DNA from: Thalassotalea sp. G2M2-11 | GTDB taxonomy: Bacteria > Pseudomonadota > Gammaproteobacteria > Enterobacterales > Alteromonadaceae | DNA length: 64,000 nt | NCBI RefSeq assembly: GCF_017168195.1 | Contig: NZ_JADNYL010000004.1 | Coordinates: 372,001 to 436,000 of the forward strand | Reading direction: 5' to 3' | In this document: positions 11,120-20,285 of the stretch, piece after piece | How positions within the stretch are numbered: the first letter of the stretch is position 1 | Layout of the letters: each line of letters starts with the position of its first letter | Translations under genes and position numbers: made by a program | Notes under the pieces: generated by a model | The model's input: the letters and a program-made list of their open reading frames with translations, nothing else | What the model was told of the DNA's origin: nothing | The model's database searches: none

Positions 11120-12064
11120 ATGGATATTAGTAAAAGCCAGTTGTCGGTGAGTCATCTTAAAATGATCTGTGAATTGGATCGCTGTGAAACGGTAAAAGAA
11201 GCAGCACAAGCCTTGTTTATTTCGCAACCTGCGTTAACTAATCGAATTAGGGAAGCCGAACGCCGTTTGAATACGCCATTATTTTTTCGCCGTGGTCGTA
11301 AAATTATTATGTCAAATGCGGGTAAACGTTTGCTGTATTCGGCGAAAAAAATTTTACAAGAATTGTCACGTGCGGAGCATGATATAGCGCGCTTAACTGA
11401 TGGTATCGAGCAGGTGTTACGGGTGGGATTACCTCATTATGCCTCGTTTCAATGGTTGCCTGCGGTAATGAAGGGGTTTCATCAACGACATCAGCAAATT
11501 GAGCTTGAAATCAGTGCACAGATGCAAGAGCAGCCTCTCAATGCCTTGTACAATCATGAAATTGATATTGCCATGGTTTCTACAGCAGAGCCGAGCTTAG
11601 TGGTTGATGATAAGCAATTTGGCAGTGTGTGCTTAGTGGAGGACGAGCTAGTGGCTTGTTTGTCTAAGGAGCACCCTAAAGCGCAACAAGCATTTTTGCA
11701 AGTGGAAGACTTTGCCGATGAAACCTATGTAACCAACTCAACTGTGCCAGAAAAAGATCGCGAATATGAGCTGTTTTTTAAACCGCGTAATGTTCTGCCT
11801 AAGAAAGTACTGCAAGTTGGTTTTAATGATGCCATTATCGAATTAGTTAAAGCCAATATTGGTATTTCAATATTTTCTAAACGGCAAATCGCTCACTTTG
11901 TTGATAATCGTCAGCAGCAAGACATTGCAATGTTACCTCTAGATCAACAAGGCTTAACCTTGTATTGGCATTTAATTTATTTAAATCAATCACCTATTGC
12001 AGAACCCGCACACTCATTTGCAGAAATAATCCAACAAGAATTAGCTCAGGTGATTCACAAATAA
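11120..12064 (+). CDS. LysR-family transcriptional regulator
   Basis: A 314-residue LysR regulator. The N-terminal winged helix-turn-helix (about residues 1-65) shows the typical ETVKEAAQALFISQPALTNR pattern; the rest is a periplasmic-binding-protein-like effector domain beginning at LRVGLPHYASF. The ATG at 11120 is preferred to a TTG at 11069 because the latter adds an uncharacteristic extension. The gene lies between the S41 peptidase and the GH20 gene on the same strand, so its target cannot be read from a divergent partner; the 129-bp spacer before the GH20 gene is one candidate. Effector unknown. Confidence 0.9.
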   Translation: MDISKSQLSVSHLKMICELDRCETVKEAAQALFISQPALTNRIREAERRLNTPLFFRRGRKIIMSNAGKRLLYSAKKILQELSRAEHDIARLTDGIEQVLRVGLPHYASFQWLPAVMKGFHQRHQQIELEISAQMQEQPLNALYNHEIDIAMVSTAEPSLVVDDKQFGSVCLVEDELVACLSKEHPKAQQAFLQVEDFADETYVTNSTVPEKDREYELFFKPRNVLPKKVLQVGFNDAIIELVKANIGISIFSKRQIAHFVDNRQQQDIAMLPLDQQGLTLYWHLIYLNQSPIAEPAHSFAEIIQQELAQVIHK

Positions 12065-12193
12065 TAACGGTTTAATCATTGAATCATCCGGTAATTAATG
12101 TTGATATTGCCGAAAAATAAGGCTATTGCAGTTAACCATGCTGATTGAAGTCACTGTGAATAGCAAAGCTAATTACAACGAAAGAGTTTTTAT

Positions 12194-14560
12194 ATGTTAA
12201 AGCACTTCATCACTGTTTGTTTGATGATCGTCAGTGTCAATGCTGTCGCGCAAGCTGTTCCCTCTAGGCTGTCAATGATGCCTTATCCATTATCTGTACA
12301 GTTTCAAACGGGTGATTATTTATTGAAAAATAAAATGGTTATCACGCTTAGTGGTGTAAGTGCTGAGCGTGTCCCTGTGATAAAGCGATCACTCAATAAT
12401 TTACTCGCGCAGCATAATATTGAGTTGCTGAGTGAGCAAAATGAGCAACCTGATGAACTGGTAACTCAGCTGTTTATTGAGGTTAATCTGGGTCGTATGA
12501 CCGATTATCAATTGCCCTCATTAGGTGTAGATGAAAGTTATCAATTAAAAGTAAATGAACAAGGAATAGTGATCCATGCTGCTAATGATTTTGGTGCTTT
12601 GCACGGTATGGCAACCTTACTGCAATTAATCGCTTTTGCGGCTAACTCCCCAGAAATTCGCTTGCCGTTGGTAACGATAAACGATATGCCTAGGTTTACT
12701 TGGCGTGGTCTATTGATTGATAGCGTACGGCATTTTATTCCAATCAGCGCGATTAAACGCCAGCTTGATGGCATGGTGGCAGCCAAGCTTAATGTTTTTC
12801 ACTGGTATTTAACCGGAGATCAAGGGTGGCGAATTGAGTCGACCCGTTACCCTAAGCTTCATCAGTTAGCTTCTGATGGTTTGTATTACACGCAAGCGCA
12901 AATTAAAGAGGTGGTAAGTTATGCTGCTAACCTAGGTATTCGGGTCGTTCCAGAATTTAATCTACCTGGTGGCGTTTCAGCTATCGCGGTAGCCTACCCT
13001 GAACTAATGGCAGTAAATAAACCCTATTTCATGGAAAAAAAGTGGGGCGAATTTATGCCGATTCTTGACCCGAGTCAGGCACAAACTTATCAGTTTATCA
13101 GTGATATTGTCGCAGAGTTAAGTGCCTTATTTCCCGACCCATACCTTCATTTAGGGGAAGACGATATCAATCTGGCGCAATGGCAAGAACATGAAGCCAT
13201 TGAGCAATATAAGACCACAAATAATCTAGCGGATGAGCAACAGCTATACGAGCATTTTATCCAGAACGTACAGCAACTATTAGCGGCGCATGATAAAAAA
13301 ATGCTCCGCAGAGGTGACGGTTATTCTGCATCTTTAACTCAAGCAGGGGAGCAGGTGATCTTATCGGCAGGCTTTAATCTTGCTCAGGCTCAAGCAAGTG
13401 CCTACCACTATCAAACTGCGCTGGGAGCAACTCATGCTGAGCAGCCGATTAAATTGAGCAAAGATGATCAAACGGCTGCTTGGCAATTTGACATGACAGC
13501 CCAAAACGGCAGCCAAGTTAAGGGTGAATTGGTACTGGTCAAACGAAATGGTTATGTCATTTCTGCTTATGTGAATTTAAGTGAGCAAGGCTTTGAAAAG
13601 GTAGCGGTTGATCGTGCATTAGCGTTAACACCTTCACAGGTTAATTTTTCAATGGATACCCTGTTGGGACCAATGCGTGGTGAATTTGTATTGCGTGATG
13701 GTCAAGCCTTGAGTGGCAGAATACGGCTAGGAAACACTTATTTCCCCGTAGAGGGAGAGCAACTGCAATCATTTGATATCAGTCAGATGCAACTATTGCC
13801 AAATGTTACCAAAGCACAGCAAGGAAAAATTCTCGGTGGCGAAGCACTGTTATGGACAGAATTAGTCAATGAGGACAATATTGATAGGCGCATTTGGCCG
13901 AGATTATTTGCGATTGCTGAACGCCTATGGTCCCATCAGTCCGTTACAGATTCACAAAATATGTATCAACGCCTTGGGCAAGTCAGTCAATATGCTGAGC
14001 AAATAGGCATTTTATCAAATGTTCAACAACAACAAGGTTTTCAGTCATTAATTGCAAATGGTACTGATATTAACCCTTTGCAGATATTTGCTCAGCAGGT
14101 TGAGCCCGCACATTCTATAACGCGTCAAAATATTAAATTTAATCAGGGGTTAGCTCATCAACAGGCACCACTTGATCATTTTGTCGATTTTTTGCCGGCT
14201 GAAAGTTTATCGTTGGTCACCTTACATCAACATTTACGCGCCTATCAACAAGGAAACATTAGCGGCTTACAACAGATTGTAAATACCATGAGAGATTGGC
14301 ATGTGAATTTTCAACCGTTAGTTAAGTTAGTGAAATCTAATCCCAAATTATCGTCAATTGCCAATGTGGTTAATGATGCTCGTGTGATCAATACCGTGGG
14401 CCTCACTATTGCACAAAGCTGTTTAGCTGGTGTGAAGATGACGAAAGTGCATACTAAACGGATCAAACACACTTTAGCTGAGTTACAGCAACCAGTGCGT
14501 GAGATTGCCCTGAGTTCTGGTTTACTGGTGCAAGCATTATTAGAGGTGTGCCGGCAGTAA
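12194..14560 (+). CDS. GH20-like beta-N-acetylhexosaminidase homologue with altered active site
   Basis: A 788-residue exported protein with a signal peptide ending near AVAQA. A GH20b-like domain (about 25-165) precedes a GH20 barrel from about 168 (FTWRGLLIDSVRHF) to about 580 (GGEALLWTE and WPRLFAIAERLWS). Key motifs deviate from the family: HxGGDE reads HLGEDD (residues 319-324, catalytic Glu replaced by Asp324), PExDxPGH reads PEFNLPGG, and LTDDQ reads LTGDQ. A beta-rich stretch of about 170 residues (near 370-540) replaces the usual barrel segment. Roughly 200 C-terminal residues have no recognisable domain. It may be a non-catalytic binding protein or an enzyme with changed chemistry; an ordinary hexosaminidase is less likely. 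Confidence 0.75.
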   Translation: MLKHFITVCLMIVSVNAVAQAVPSRLSMMPYPLSVQFQTGDYLLKNKMVITLSGVSAERVPVIKRSLNNLLAQHNIELLSEQNEQPDELVTQLFIEVNLGRMTDYQLPSLGVDESYQLKVNEQGIVIHAANDFGALHGMATLLQLIAFAANSPEIRLPLVTINDMPRFTWRGLLIDSVRHFIPISAIKRQLDGMVAAKLNVFHWYLTGDQGWRIESTRYPKLHQLASDGLYYTQAQIKEVVSYAANLGIRVVPEFNLPGGVSAIAVAYPELMAVNKPYFMEKKWGEFMPILDPSQAQTYQFISDIVAELSALFPDPYLHLGEDDINLAQWQEHEAIEQYKTTNNLADEQQLYEHFIQNVQQLLAAHDKKMLRRGDGYSASLTQAGEQVILSAGFNLAQAQASAYHYQTALGATHAEQPIKLSKDDQTAAWQFDMTAQNGSQVKGELVLVKRNGYVISAYVNLSEQGFEKVAVDRALALTPSQVNFSMDTLLGPMRGEFVLRDGQALSGRIRLGNTYFPVEGEQLQSFDISQMQLLPNVTKAQQGKILGGEALLWTELVNEDNIDRRIWPRLFAIAERLWSHQSVTDSQNMYQRLGQVSQYAEQIGILSNVQQQQGFQSLIANGTDINPLQIFAQQVEPAHSITRQNIKFNQGLAHQQAPLDHFVDFLPAESLSLVTLHQHLRAYQQGNISGLQQIVNTMRDWHVNFQPLVKLVKSNPKLSSIANVVNDARVINTVGLTIAQSCLAGVKMTKVHTKRIKHTLAELQQPVREIALSSGLLVQALLEVCRQ

Positions 14561-14635
14561 TATGAGACTGCTTTGATTGCTGAAAACGGACAGGTACTAT
14601 TGTCATATGGTCAAATATCAACAGTATAAAATCTA

Positions 14636-15517
14636 TTATGTCATTTGCTGTTGCACTTGCTGAAAAAGCCATGATTGGCTATTGGCTAAATCGAGTATTA
14701 CATCAAAATGGTTGCGTTTAGCTATCTCTTGACATGAAGTGCTGATCGCGTGTGATTGCAATAACTGTTGCATTGCTTGTGTTTGACGCTTGAATTCACT
14801 GGTTTCATTTTCACCATAGGCTAAGGTTATCTGGCATTGTTTAACATGCGCAGTGTTTATCTCCATTAACAGGGGGCTATTATTGTCAATGTCTGATTGA
14901 GTTAGTTGCAAAGGCTTATTGATGTAGGTTTGCTGAATTGGTGTCAGATCATAGATACCACTAACTGCGCAAATACCGTTAATGATTTGGCTCGGGCAAT
15001 CAAATAGCTTTGACCAATCTGTTAATGCCATCATCATGGCTAAATGACCGCCAGCAGAGCTGCCCGAAAGATAGATTTCATCTTGGTCATAACCATATTT
15101 ATCGGCATGTTGAAAAAGCCAAGCTAAGGCTTGTTGACACTCTTTTACTATCTCACTTAATGATGCGTGTGGTGCTAAAGTGTAATCTAAAACGGCAAAG
15201 TGATAACCATGACGTTGAAAGTTGTTTGCGGCAAAACATGATTCATTCTTACTGAGTTCTTGCCAATAACCGCCATGAATATATACATGAAGTTTTTTCT
15301 GTGGTTTTGTGTTGTCGTCAGGTAAAAATAGATCTAGTACATGACTTGCAGAGTGACCGTAAGCTAAGTCAGTCAGCACCTTTTCGTTTTGCTTGGCATG
15401 CTTGAGTGTTTGCTGGCTCATCTGGCAATAAGCCTGAATAAATACCTCAATGTCTTCAACACAGCTACTGGGAGAATATTCGCGCTCTAAATTTTCTAAA
15501 TCAAAGTCTCGGTACAT
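14636..15517 (-). CDS. Alpha/beta hydrolase, probable arylformamidase (kynurenine formamidase)
   Basis: A 293-residue alpha/beta-hydrolase. The oxyanion motif HGGYWQ, the nucleophile elbow GSSAGGH and a C-terminal catalytic His in RNHFD are those of the AFMID/BNA7 type of N-formylkynurenine formamidase, not of the metal-dependent KynB usual in bacteria. It would supply the step between KynA and KMO that the nearby operon lacks. The ATG at 15517 gives MYRDFDLENLEREYSPSS, the N-terminal pattern of the family; a longer frame to 15604 adds a basic hydrophobic leader and has no better ribosome site. It is transcribed towards the GH20 gene and separated from the operon by 5.4 kb. A general esterase role cannot be excluded. 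Confidence 0.75.
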   Translation of the reverse strand: MYRDFDLENLEREYSPSSCVEDIEVFIQAYCQMSQQTLKHAKQNEKVLTDLAYGHSASHVLDLFLPDDNTKPQKKLHVYIHGGYWQELSKNESCFAANNFQRHGYHFAVLDYTLAPHASLSEIVKECQQALAWLFQHADKYGYDQDEIYLSGSSAGGHLAMMMALTDWSKLFDCPSQIINGICAVSGIYDLTPIQQTYINKPLQLTQSDIDNNSPLLMEINTAHVKQCQITLAYGENETSEFKRQTQAMQQLLQSHAISTSCQEIAKRNHFDVILDLANSQSWLFQQVQQQMT

Positions 15518-15753
15518 GATGCGTAGATTATTTTTATATGCTTTAAATATCACTATAAGAAACCATGCGCGAGAAAGTAAGTCCATTTTTTGCCGTTTAA
15601 CCATTCATATATCTGATATTTTCTACCGTCTGTCGTATTCCATTGTTAATTGCTGTGATTTTTAAGACGATATATTAAATATATGATATATAGTTCAGTT
15701 AACAATTTTGTTACAAGTTTACATGTCGAATAGAATAAAGGGTTATTACTGCA

Positions 15754-18441
15754 ATGAAGTTTATGAAGTCCGCACTGAATCAAGCATTAACGATTGCTTT
15801 AGCGAGTTCCGCTATTGCCTTAACTGCTTGTGAGAAACAACCAGAATCAGCAGCGCCAGTTGAACAATCACAAGCTGCAAGTGTTACACGCCAAGCAAGT
15901 GAGTCTTTGTTTGAAGATTATGCAAAAATGCGTGCTCAGCAAGTCAGCAATGTAAGTTATAATTTGCAAGTAACCATTGATAATAAAGGTGAAACTTTCT
16001 CTGGGGTTACTGAGCTTAATTTTGATCTTGCAGAAAATAATCAAAACGACTTAACCATAGATTTCGATGAAGGCACAGTGAACAGTGTTAGTGTTAATGG
16101 TAAGCCAGTTAAGTTTGACTATGAAAAGTGGTTTATTACCATTCCTGCCAGTGAATTATCTGCGGGTAAAACACAAGTAACGGTAGATTATCAACGCCCA
16201 TATTCAACCGATGGTTCAGGTTTACATCGTTTTGTTGATCCAGAAAATGGTGAAGTATATCTATACACAGATTTTGAACCTTATGATGCAAACCGTTTGT
16301 TCCCACATTTTGATCAGCCTGACTTAAAAGCAACTTACACCATGCAAGTAACGGCACCTGCTCATTGGCAAGTGATCACTTCGGTACGAGAAACCAGCAT
16401 AGATGAAAAAGGTGAGACTAAAGTTTGGCATTTCCCTGAATCAGCGAAGTTTTCGTCGTATATATTCTCGTTACACGCGGGGAACTACGCAGTTTGGGAA
16501 GATAAATTTGAAGACATTCCATTACGATTATTTGCTCGTCAAAGTTTAGCGAAATACGTGAAAACCGAGGAATGGTTTACACCAACCAAGCAGAGTTTCA
16601 AATTTTTCAATGAATACTTTGGGGTTCGTTATCCGTTTGTTAAATATGATCAGGTAGTTGCGCCAGACTTTAATGCCGGTGCGATGGAAAATGTCGCCGC
16701 GGTGACGTTCAATGAAAACTATATTGCCCGTGGTGAAAAATCAACACCAGCAAAAATGCAGTTAGCCAATGTAATTGCTCATGAAATGGCGCATATGTGG
16801 TTTGGTAACTTAGTAACGATGCGCTGGTGGAATGGCTTGTGGTTAAATGAAAGTTTTGCCACTTATATGGCAAACCTAGAAGTGAATAAAGCCAGTGATT
16901 TTGAAAACACCTGGGATGTATTTTATTCTGGCACCAAACAATGGGCGTATCGCAGTGATGATTCTGTTAATACACATGCCATTGAATTACCCGTGGAATC
17001 AACAGGTACCGCATTAACAAACTTTGATGGCATTACCTATGGTAAAGGTGCATCAGTATTGAAACAGTTACCGTATTATTTAGGTGAAGAAAACTTCCGT
17101 ATTGGTGTCAGTAATTACCTGAAAAAATTCTCTTATAAAAACACAGAACTAGATGATTTTATTGGTGAATTAGGTAAAGCGGCAGGCAAAGACATGAGCC
17201 AATGGACACAAGATTGGCTGTACAATGCTGGCTTAAATACCATTAAAGTGAACTATCAATGTGATGACGGAAAAATTACTGAGCTAGCCATTAATCAATC
17301 AGCGCCAGCTGATTATCCAACGCTACGTGAACAACGTGTACAGGTGGGCTTATACAACTATGCTGATGATGTGATGTCATTAAGCACAGCGATCCCTGTG
17401 ACATATAAAGGTGAAAAAACACAAGTTGTTGAAGCGGTTGGTCAAACGTGTCCTGATCTTGTTTATCCTAATGAAGCGGATTGGGGTTTTGTTAAAGTGG
17501 ATTTAGATGACAAGTCGCTTGATTCACTGCAAAAACATATTAATGCGATTGATAACACGACAACTCGCTTGATGTTATGGCAAAGCTTGGCTGATAGCGT
17601 ACGCGATGCCAACTTAGCGGCAGATAAATTTGTTCATTTTGCTATCGATAACATTGCCGCAGAGAAAGACTATAACGTGGTTCGTAAAATTGCCAGCAGC
17701 CTGTCTACGGCGTTACGCTATTTAGCAACGGCAACACGTTTGGAGCAGAAAGATTATTCTGAGCTATACCGTGAAGTTGAAGATTTATATTTGAACTTGT
17801 TAGCGCAATCTGAAGCGGGTTCAGATTTCCAAAAGCTTTGGTATGGAAGTTATGTTTCATTAGCTAAGTCTGAAAAGCATTTGCAAAACTTACAAAATAT
17901 TTTACATGGCGAGCAATCATTCGATGGCTTAACCATTGACCAAGATAAGCGTTGGGGCATTGTAGGCCAATTAAATCGCTATCAATTTGGTGATTATGCT
18001 GCGATGTTAGCTGCGGAAAAAGCGAAAGATAACTCAGATACCGGTGTTAAAAATGCCATTTATGCAGAAGTTGTTCGCCCAGATGAAAAAGTGAAGGCAA
18101 AATGGTTTGATATTCTTGTCAATAATCCTGATGAGCTTAAATTATCAACGCTTCGCTACATCATGTGGGGATTATTTCCAGCTGAGCAGCAGCAACTAGA
18201 AGCACCTTATAAAGAGAAAATTTTAGCGCAAATTCCTAAACTGAATGAAGGTAGCGACTTAGGGTTGTTAGGTGCATTTGCTGGCAGCATGATCCCAAGT
18301 CAATGTACTGCTGAAAGTGAAGCTGAATTAGCTAAGTTAGTTGAGTCTTATAGCTCAATGAAACCTCAAGTAGTTAAAACAGTGAAAGCACGTCATCAAA
18401 ATGTTGGCCGTTGTGTTAAGGCGTTAGCTTTGTTGAAGTAA
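15754..18441 (+). CDS. M1-family metallo-aminopeptidase, lipoprotein
   Basis: An 895-residue zinc aminopeptidase. A signal peptide ends in the lipobox ALTAC (Cys26), so the enzyme is probably anchored to the outer membrane facing the periplasm or the surface. The substrate-anchoring GAMEN motif is at 309-313, the zinc motif HEMAH at 343-347, and the third ligand Glu366 lies in LNESFAT. The C-terminal half is the helical ERAP1-like domain. The export signal sets it apart from cytoplasmic PepN and suggests use of external peptides. It is a single gene followed by a strong terminator. Confidence 0.93.
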   Translation: MKFMKSALNQALTIALASSAIALTACEKQPESAAPVEQSQAASVTRQASESLFEDYAKMRAQQVSNVSYNLQVTIDNKGETFSGVTELNFDLAENNQNDLTIDFDEGTVNSVSVNGKPVKFDYEKWFITIPASELSAGKTQVTVDYQRPYSTDGSGLHRFVDPENGEVYLYTDFEPYDANRLFPHFDQPDLKATYTMQVTAPAHWQVITSVRETSIDEKGETKVWHFPESAKFSSYIFSLHAGNYAVWEDKFEDIPLRLFARQSLAKYVKTEEWFTPTKQSFKFFNEYFGVRYPFVKYDQVVAPDFNAGAMENVAAVTFNENYIARGEKSTPAKMQLANVIAHEMAHMWFGNLVTMRWWNGLWLNESFATYMANLEVNKASDFENTWDVFYSGTKQWAYRSDDSVNTHAIELPVESTGTALTNFDGITYGKGASVLKQLPYYLGEENFRIGVSNYLKKFSYKNTELDDFIGELGKAAGKDMSQWTQDWLYNAGLNTIKVNYQCDDGKITELAINQSAPADYPTLREQRVQVGLYNYADDVMSLSTAIPVTYKGEKTQVVEAVGQTCPDLVYPNEADWGFVKVDLDDKSLDSLQKHINAIDNTTTRLMLWQSLADSVRDANLAADKFVHFAIDNIAAEKDYNVVRKIASSLSTALRYLATATRLEQKDYSELYREVEDLYLNLLAQSEAGSDFQKLWYGSYVSLAKSEKHLQNLQNILHGEQSFDGLTIDQDKRWGIVGQLNRYQFGDYAAMLAAEKAKDNSDTGVKNAIYAEVVRPDEKVKAKWFDILVNNPDELKLSTLRYIMWGLFPAEQQQLEAPYKEKILAQIPKLNEGSDLGLLGAFAGSMIPSQCTAESEAELAKLVESYSSMKPQVVKTVKARHQNVGRCVKALALLK

Positions 18442-18482
18442 ACGTGTTAGCACCATTAACTGGTTGCAAATAGCATGGCGTA

Positions 18483-18508
18483 AAGGGCTTCATTTGAAGC
18501 CCTTTTTG
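18483..18508 (+). terminator. Rho-independent terminator of the M1 aminopeptidase gene
   Basis: Ten-bp stem AAGGGCTTCA / TGAAGCCCTT with a very short loop and a following T-run, 42 bp after the stop. Confidence 0.9.
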
Positions 18509-18556
18509 TTTTTGCCATATTTTTATTGGCTAAATCTTAATGTTTTGTTTTACTAT

Positions 18557-18595
18557 CAGTTTGATAGAGCAGTTTGATAGAGCAGTTTGATAGAG
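18557..18595 (+). repeat. Three perfect tandem copies of a 13-bp unit
   Basis: CAGTTTGATAGAG is repeated three times without spacer (18557-18569, 18570-18582, 18583-18595), ending 6 bp before the ribosome site of the VOC gene. Such a unit can vary in copy number by slippage and would change the spacing upstream of the gene. Confidence 0.95.
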
Positions 18596-18612
18596 TAGGT
18601 TAAGGAGACGTT

Positions 18613-18960
18613 GTGAGTATTAAACTTGATTATGTTGAGTTTCCAGCAATTGATTTAGATGCAACGAAGCAATTTTTTAGCTCAGTGTTTGGCTGGGATT
18701 TTCAGGATTTTGGCCCCGAATATTCCTCCTTTACTAACCAAGGGCTAAACGGTGGGTTTTTCCAGTCAGATCTTACGGGCACTACTGCGACAGGCTCAGC
18801 TTTGTTAGTGTTTTATTATGCCGATTTAGAAGATTTGCAAGCCAAAGTGGTTCAGGCAGGTGGGCAAATATCGAAAGACATTTTTTCTTTTCCTGGTGGG
18901 CGCCGTTTTCATTTTATCGAACCTAGTGGCAATGAGTTTGCGGTCTGGACCGATAAATAA
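18613..18960 (+). CDS. VOC-family (glyoxalase/bleomycin resistance-like) protein
   Basis: A 115-residue single-module vicinal-oxygen-chelate protein. It shows the YVEFPAIDLDATKQFFSSVFGW opening strand-helix pattern and ends in RFHFIEPSGNEFAVW. It starts at GTG with a strong AAGGAGA site five bases upstream. Proteins of this size form dimers and may bind metal or small hydrophobic ligands; the substrate cannot be inferred. It stands alone between a triplicated 13-bp repeat and a convergent thioredoxin gene. Confidence 0.85.
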   Translation: MSIKLDYVEFPAIDLDATKQFFSSVFGWDFQDFGPEYSSFTNQGLNGGFFQSDLTGTTATGSALLVFYYADLEDLQAKVVQAGGQISKDIFSFPGGRRFHFIEPSGNEFAVWTDK

Positions 18961-18993
18961 CCGAAAAGTGTTTGGCTTATTTTGTCATTCATT

Positions 18994-19017
18994 GCTAGCG
19001 GATGTCACACCGCTAGC
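18994..19017. repeat. Inverted repeat between convergent genes
   Basis: GCTAGCGG and CCGCTAGC (8-bp arms, 8-nt loop) lie between the VOC gene and the TlpA-like gene, which converge here. No T-run follows on either strand, so it is a possible hairpin rather than a proven terminator. Confidence 0.5.
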
Positions 19018-19065
19018 GGAGTCAAAAAGGCTGGAATTATTTTGTCTTTGAACGATCAGCACGCC

Positions 19066-19530
19066 CTAGTCTTTGTTAATTAGCGCGAGAATTTCAGCTT
19101 GATATTTTTGCTTTTTCTTTTCAGTAAAACCAACGTGACTACTGACAATCTCCCCTCGTTTATTGATGATAAAACTACTCGGCATGCCTTTTAATTTAAA
19201 TGCTTTGGCAACCTGACCTTTAGGATCATAAAAAATAGGAAATTGCGCAGGGACTTCCTTTAAGAACTTTTCGGCTAAGTCTGGTTGAGCATCTAAATTC
19301 ACACTTAACACGGTGAAGTTATTATTACTATGCTCGGTTTGCATTTTATTCATCCAAGGGAAGGATTTTCTACATGGCACACACCACGATGCCCAAAAAT
19401 CAACATAGATAACTTTGCCTTTATGATCGGCAACTAATTGTTCAAACTCAGTCAGTTTATCGTTGGATAAACTACCGAAGGAGGCAGAAAGTAACATCAC
19501 TATGCTGGCTATGAGTGGTAATCGTTTCAC
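19066..19530 (-). CDS. TlpA-like periplasmic thioredoxin
   Basis: A 154-residue exported thiol-disulfide protein. A short basic signal peptide (KRLPLIASIVMLLSASFGS) is followed by a thioredoxin fold with the redox site WCVPC and the cis-Pro region GMPSSFIIN. It belongs to the TlpA/ResA/AhpC-TSA group, which reduces periplasmic disulfides, for example in cytochrome c or copper-protein maturation. The GTG at 19530 is preferred over the ATG at 19545 because AAGGAA lies directly before it and inside the longer version. No cytochrome maturation genes adjoin it, so its partner is unknown. Confidence 0.85.
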   Translation of the reverse strand: MKRLPLIASIVMLLSASFGSLSNDKLTEFEQLVADHKGKVIYVDFWASWCVPCRKSFPWMNKMQTEHSNNNFTVLSVNLDAQPDLAEKFLKEVPAQFPIFYDPKGQVAKAFKLKGMPSSFIINKRGEIVSSHVGFTEKKKQKYQAEILALINKD

Positions 19531-19617
19531 GTAATTTCCTTGCATTTTAATTAAAGTAATGGCGTATTAATCACTTTGTTTGTTCACGATAGCATAATGT
19601 AGAAATATTAAAACAAC

Positions 19618-19638
19618 CTTAACAAAGGGATTGTTAAG
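19618..19638. promoter_or_regulatory. Inverted repeat in the tlpA-like / iorA divergent spacer
   Basis: CTTAACAA and TTGTTAAG (perfect 8-bp arms, 5-bp centre AGGGA) in the 284-bp divergent region. Its symmetry and position suggest an operator or a short hairpin; no regulator gene adjoins it. The rest of the spacer is AT-rich without reading frames. Confidence 0.35.
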
Positions 19639-19814
19639 CTAATTTTCGAATCATTTTTACTAGATTGATGACATGCTTTTATTTCTATGTAACAAGTTAT
19701 GAATGGTTTGTTGTTAATCGCAAAAAATTACGTTTAAATCGAATGTAAGAGGACGTTGGATGAAATTTAATCTATGCTTCGAAGAGTTAATTATGATGAT
19801 AACGAGTAGGTACT

Positions 19815-20285
19815 ATGGATAAATCAATAACAATAAATGGTAAAAAATATGCGATCGATGTCGACAAGGATATGCCGTTATTGTGGTTCTTGCGTGATAG
19901 GTTAGAAAAAACGGGTACCAAGTTTGGCTGTGGCGCTGGATTATGCGGTGCTTGTACGGTTCATGTTGACGGGGTTGCTACGCGTTCATGTGTTACCCCT
20001 GTTGGTGTGTTAGCGGGTAAGTCAATAACAACCATTGAAGGACTCTCTGAAGATGGTAGTCATCCATTACAAAAAGCCTGGCTTGAGAATAATGTCCCTC
20101 AATGCGGTTATTGTCAGGCAGGACAAATTATGAATGCGGCTGGCTTTTTAGCTCAAAACCCAACACCGAGTGCTGATGAAATAGATAATGCTATGCAGGG
20201 CAATATTTGCCGATGTGGCACCTATCAACGCATTAAAAAAGCAATCGCGCAAGCTGCCGATGAATTAGCAAGGGAGGTGTCATAA
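19815..20285 (+). CDS. iorA: Molybdenum hydroxylase, 2Fe-2S subunit (IorA-type)
   Basis: A 156-residue small subunit with two iron-sulfur sites. The N-terminal plant-ferredoxin-type cluster is ligated by Cys in [13 protein letters not shown] plus a later Cys (RSCVTP), and the C-terminal helical cluster by CGYCQAG and NICRCGTY. This is the layout of the alpha subunit of isoquinoline 1-oxidoreductase and of aldehyde dehydrogenases with a molybdopterin large subunit. It passes electrons from the Mo site to an external acceptor. Its stop overlaps the next start by one base. The substrate is not evident. Confidence 0.9.
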   Translation: MDKSITINGKKYAIDVDKDMPLLWFLRDRLEKTGTKFGCGAGLCGACTVHVDGVATRSCVTPVGVLAGKSITTIEGLSEDGSHPLQKAWLENNVPQCGYCQAGQIMNAAGFLAQNPTPSADEIDNAMQGNICRCGTYQRIKKAIAQAADELAREVS

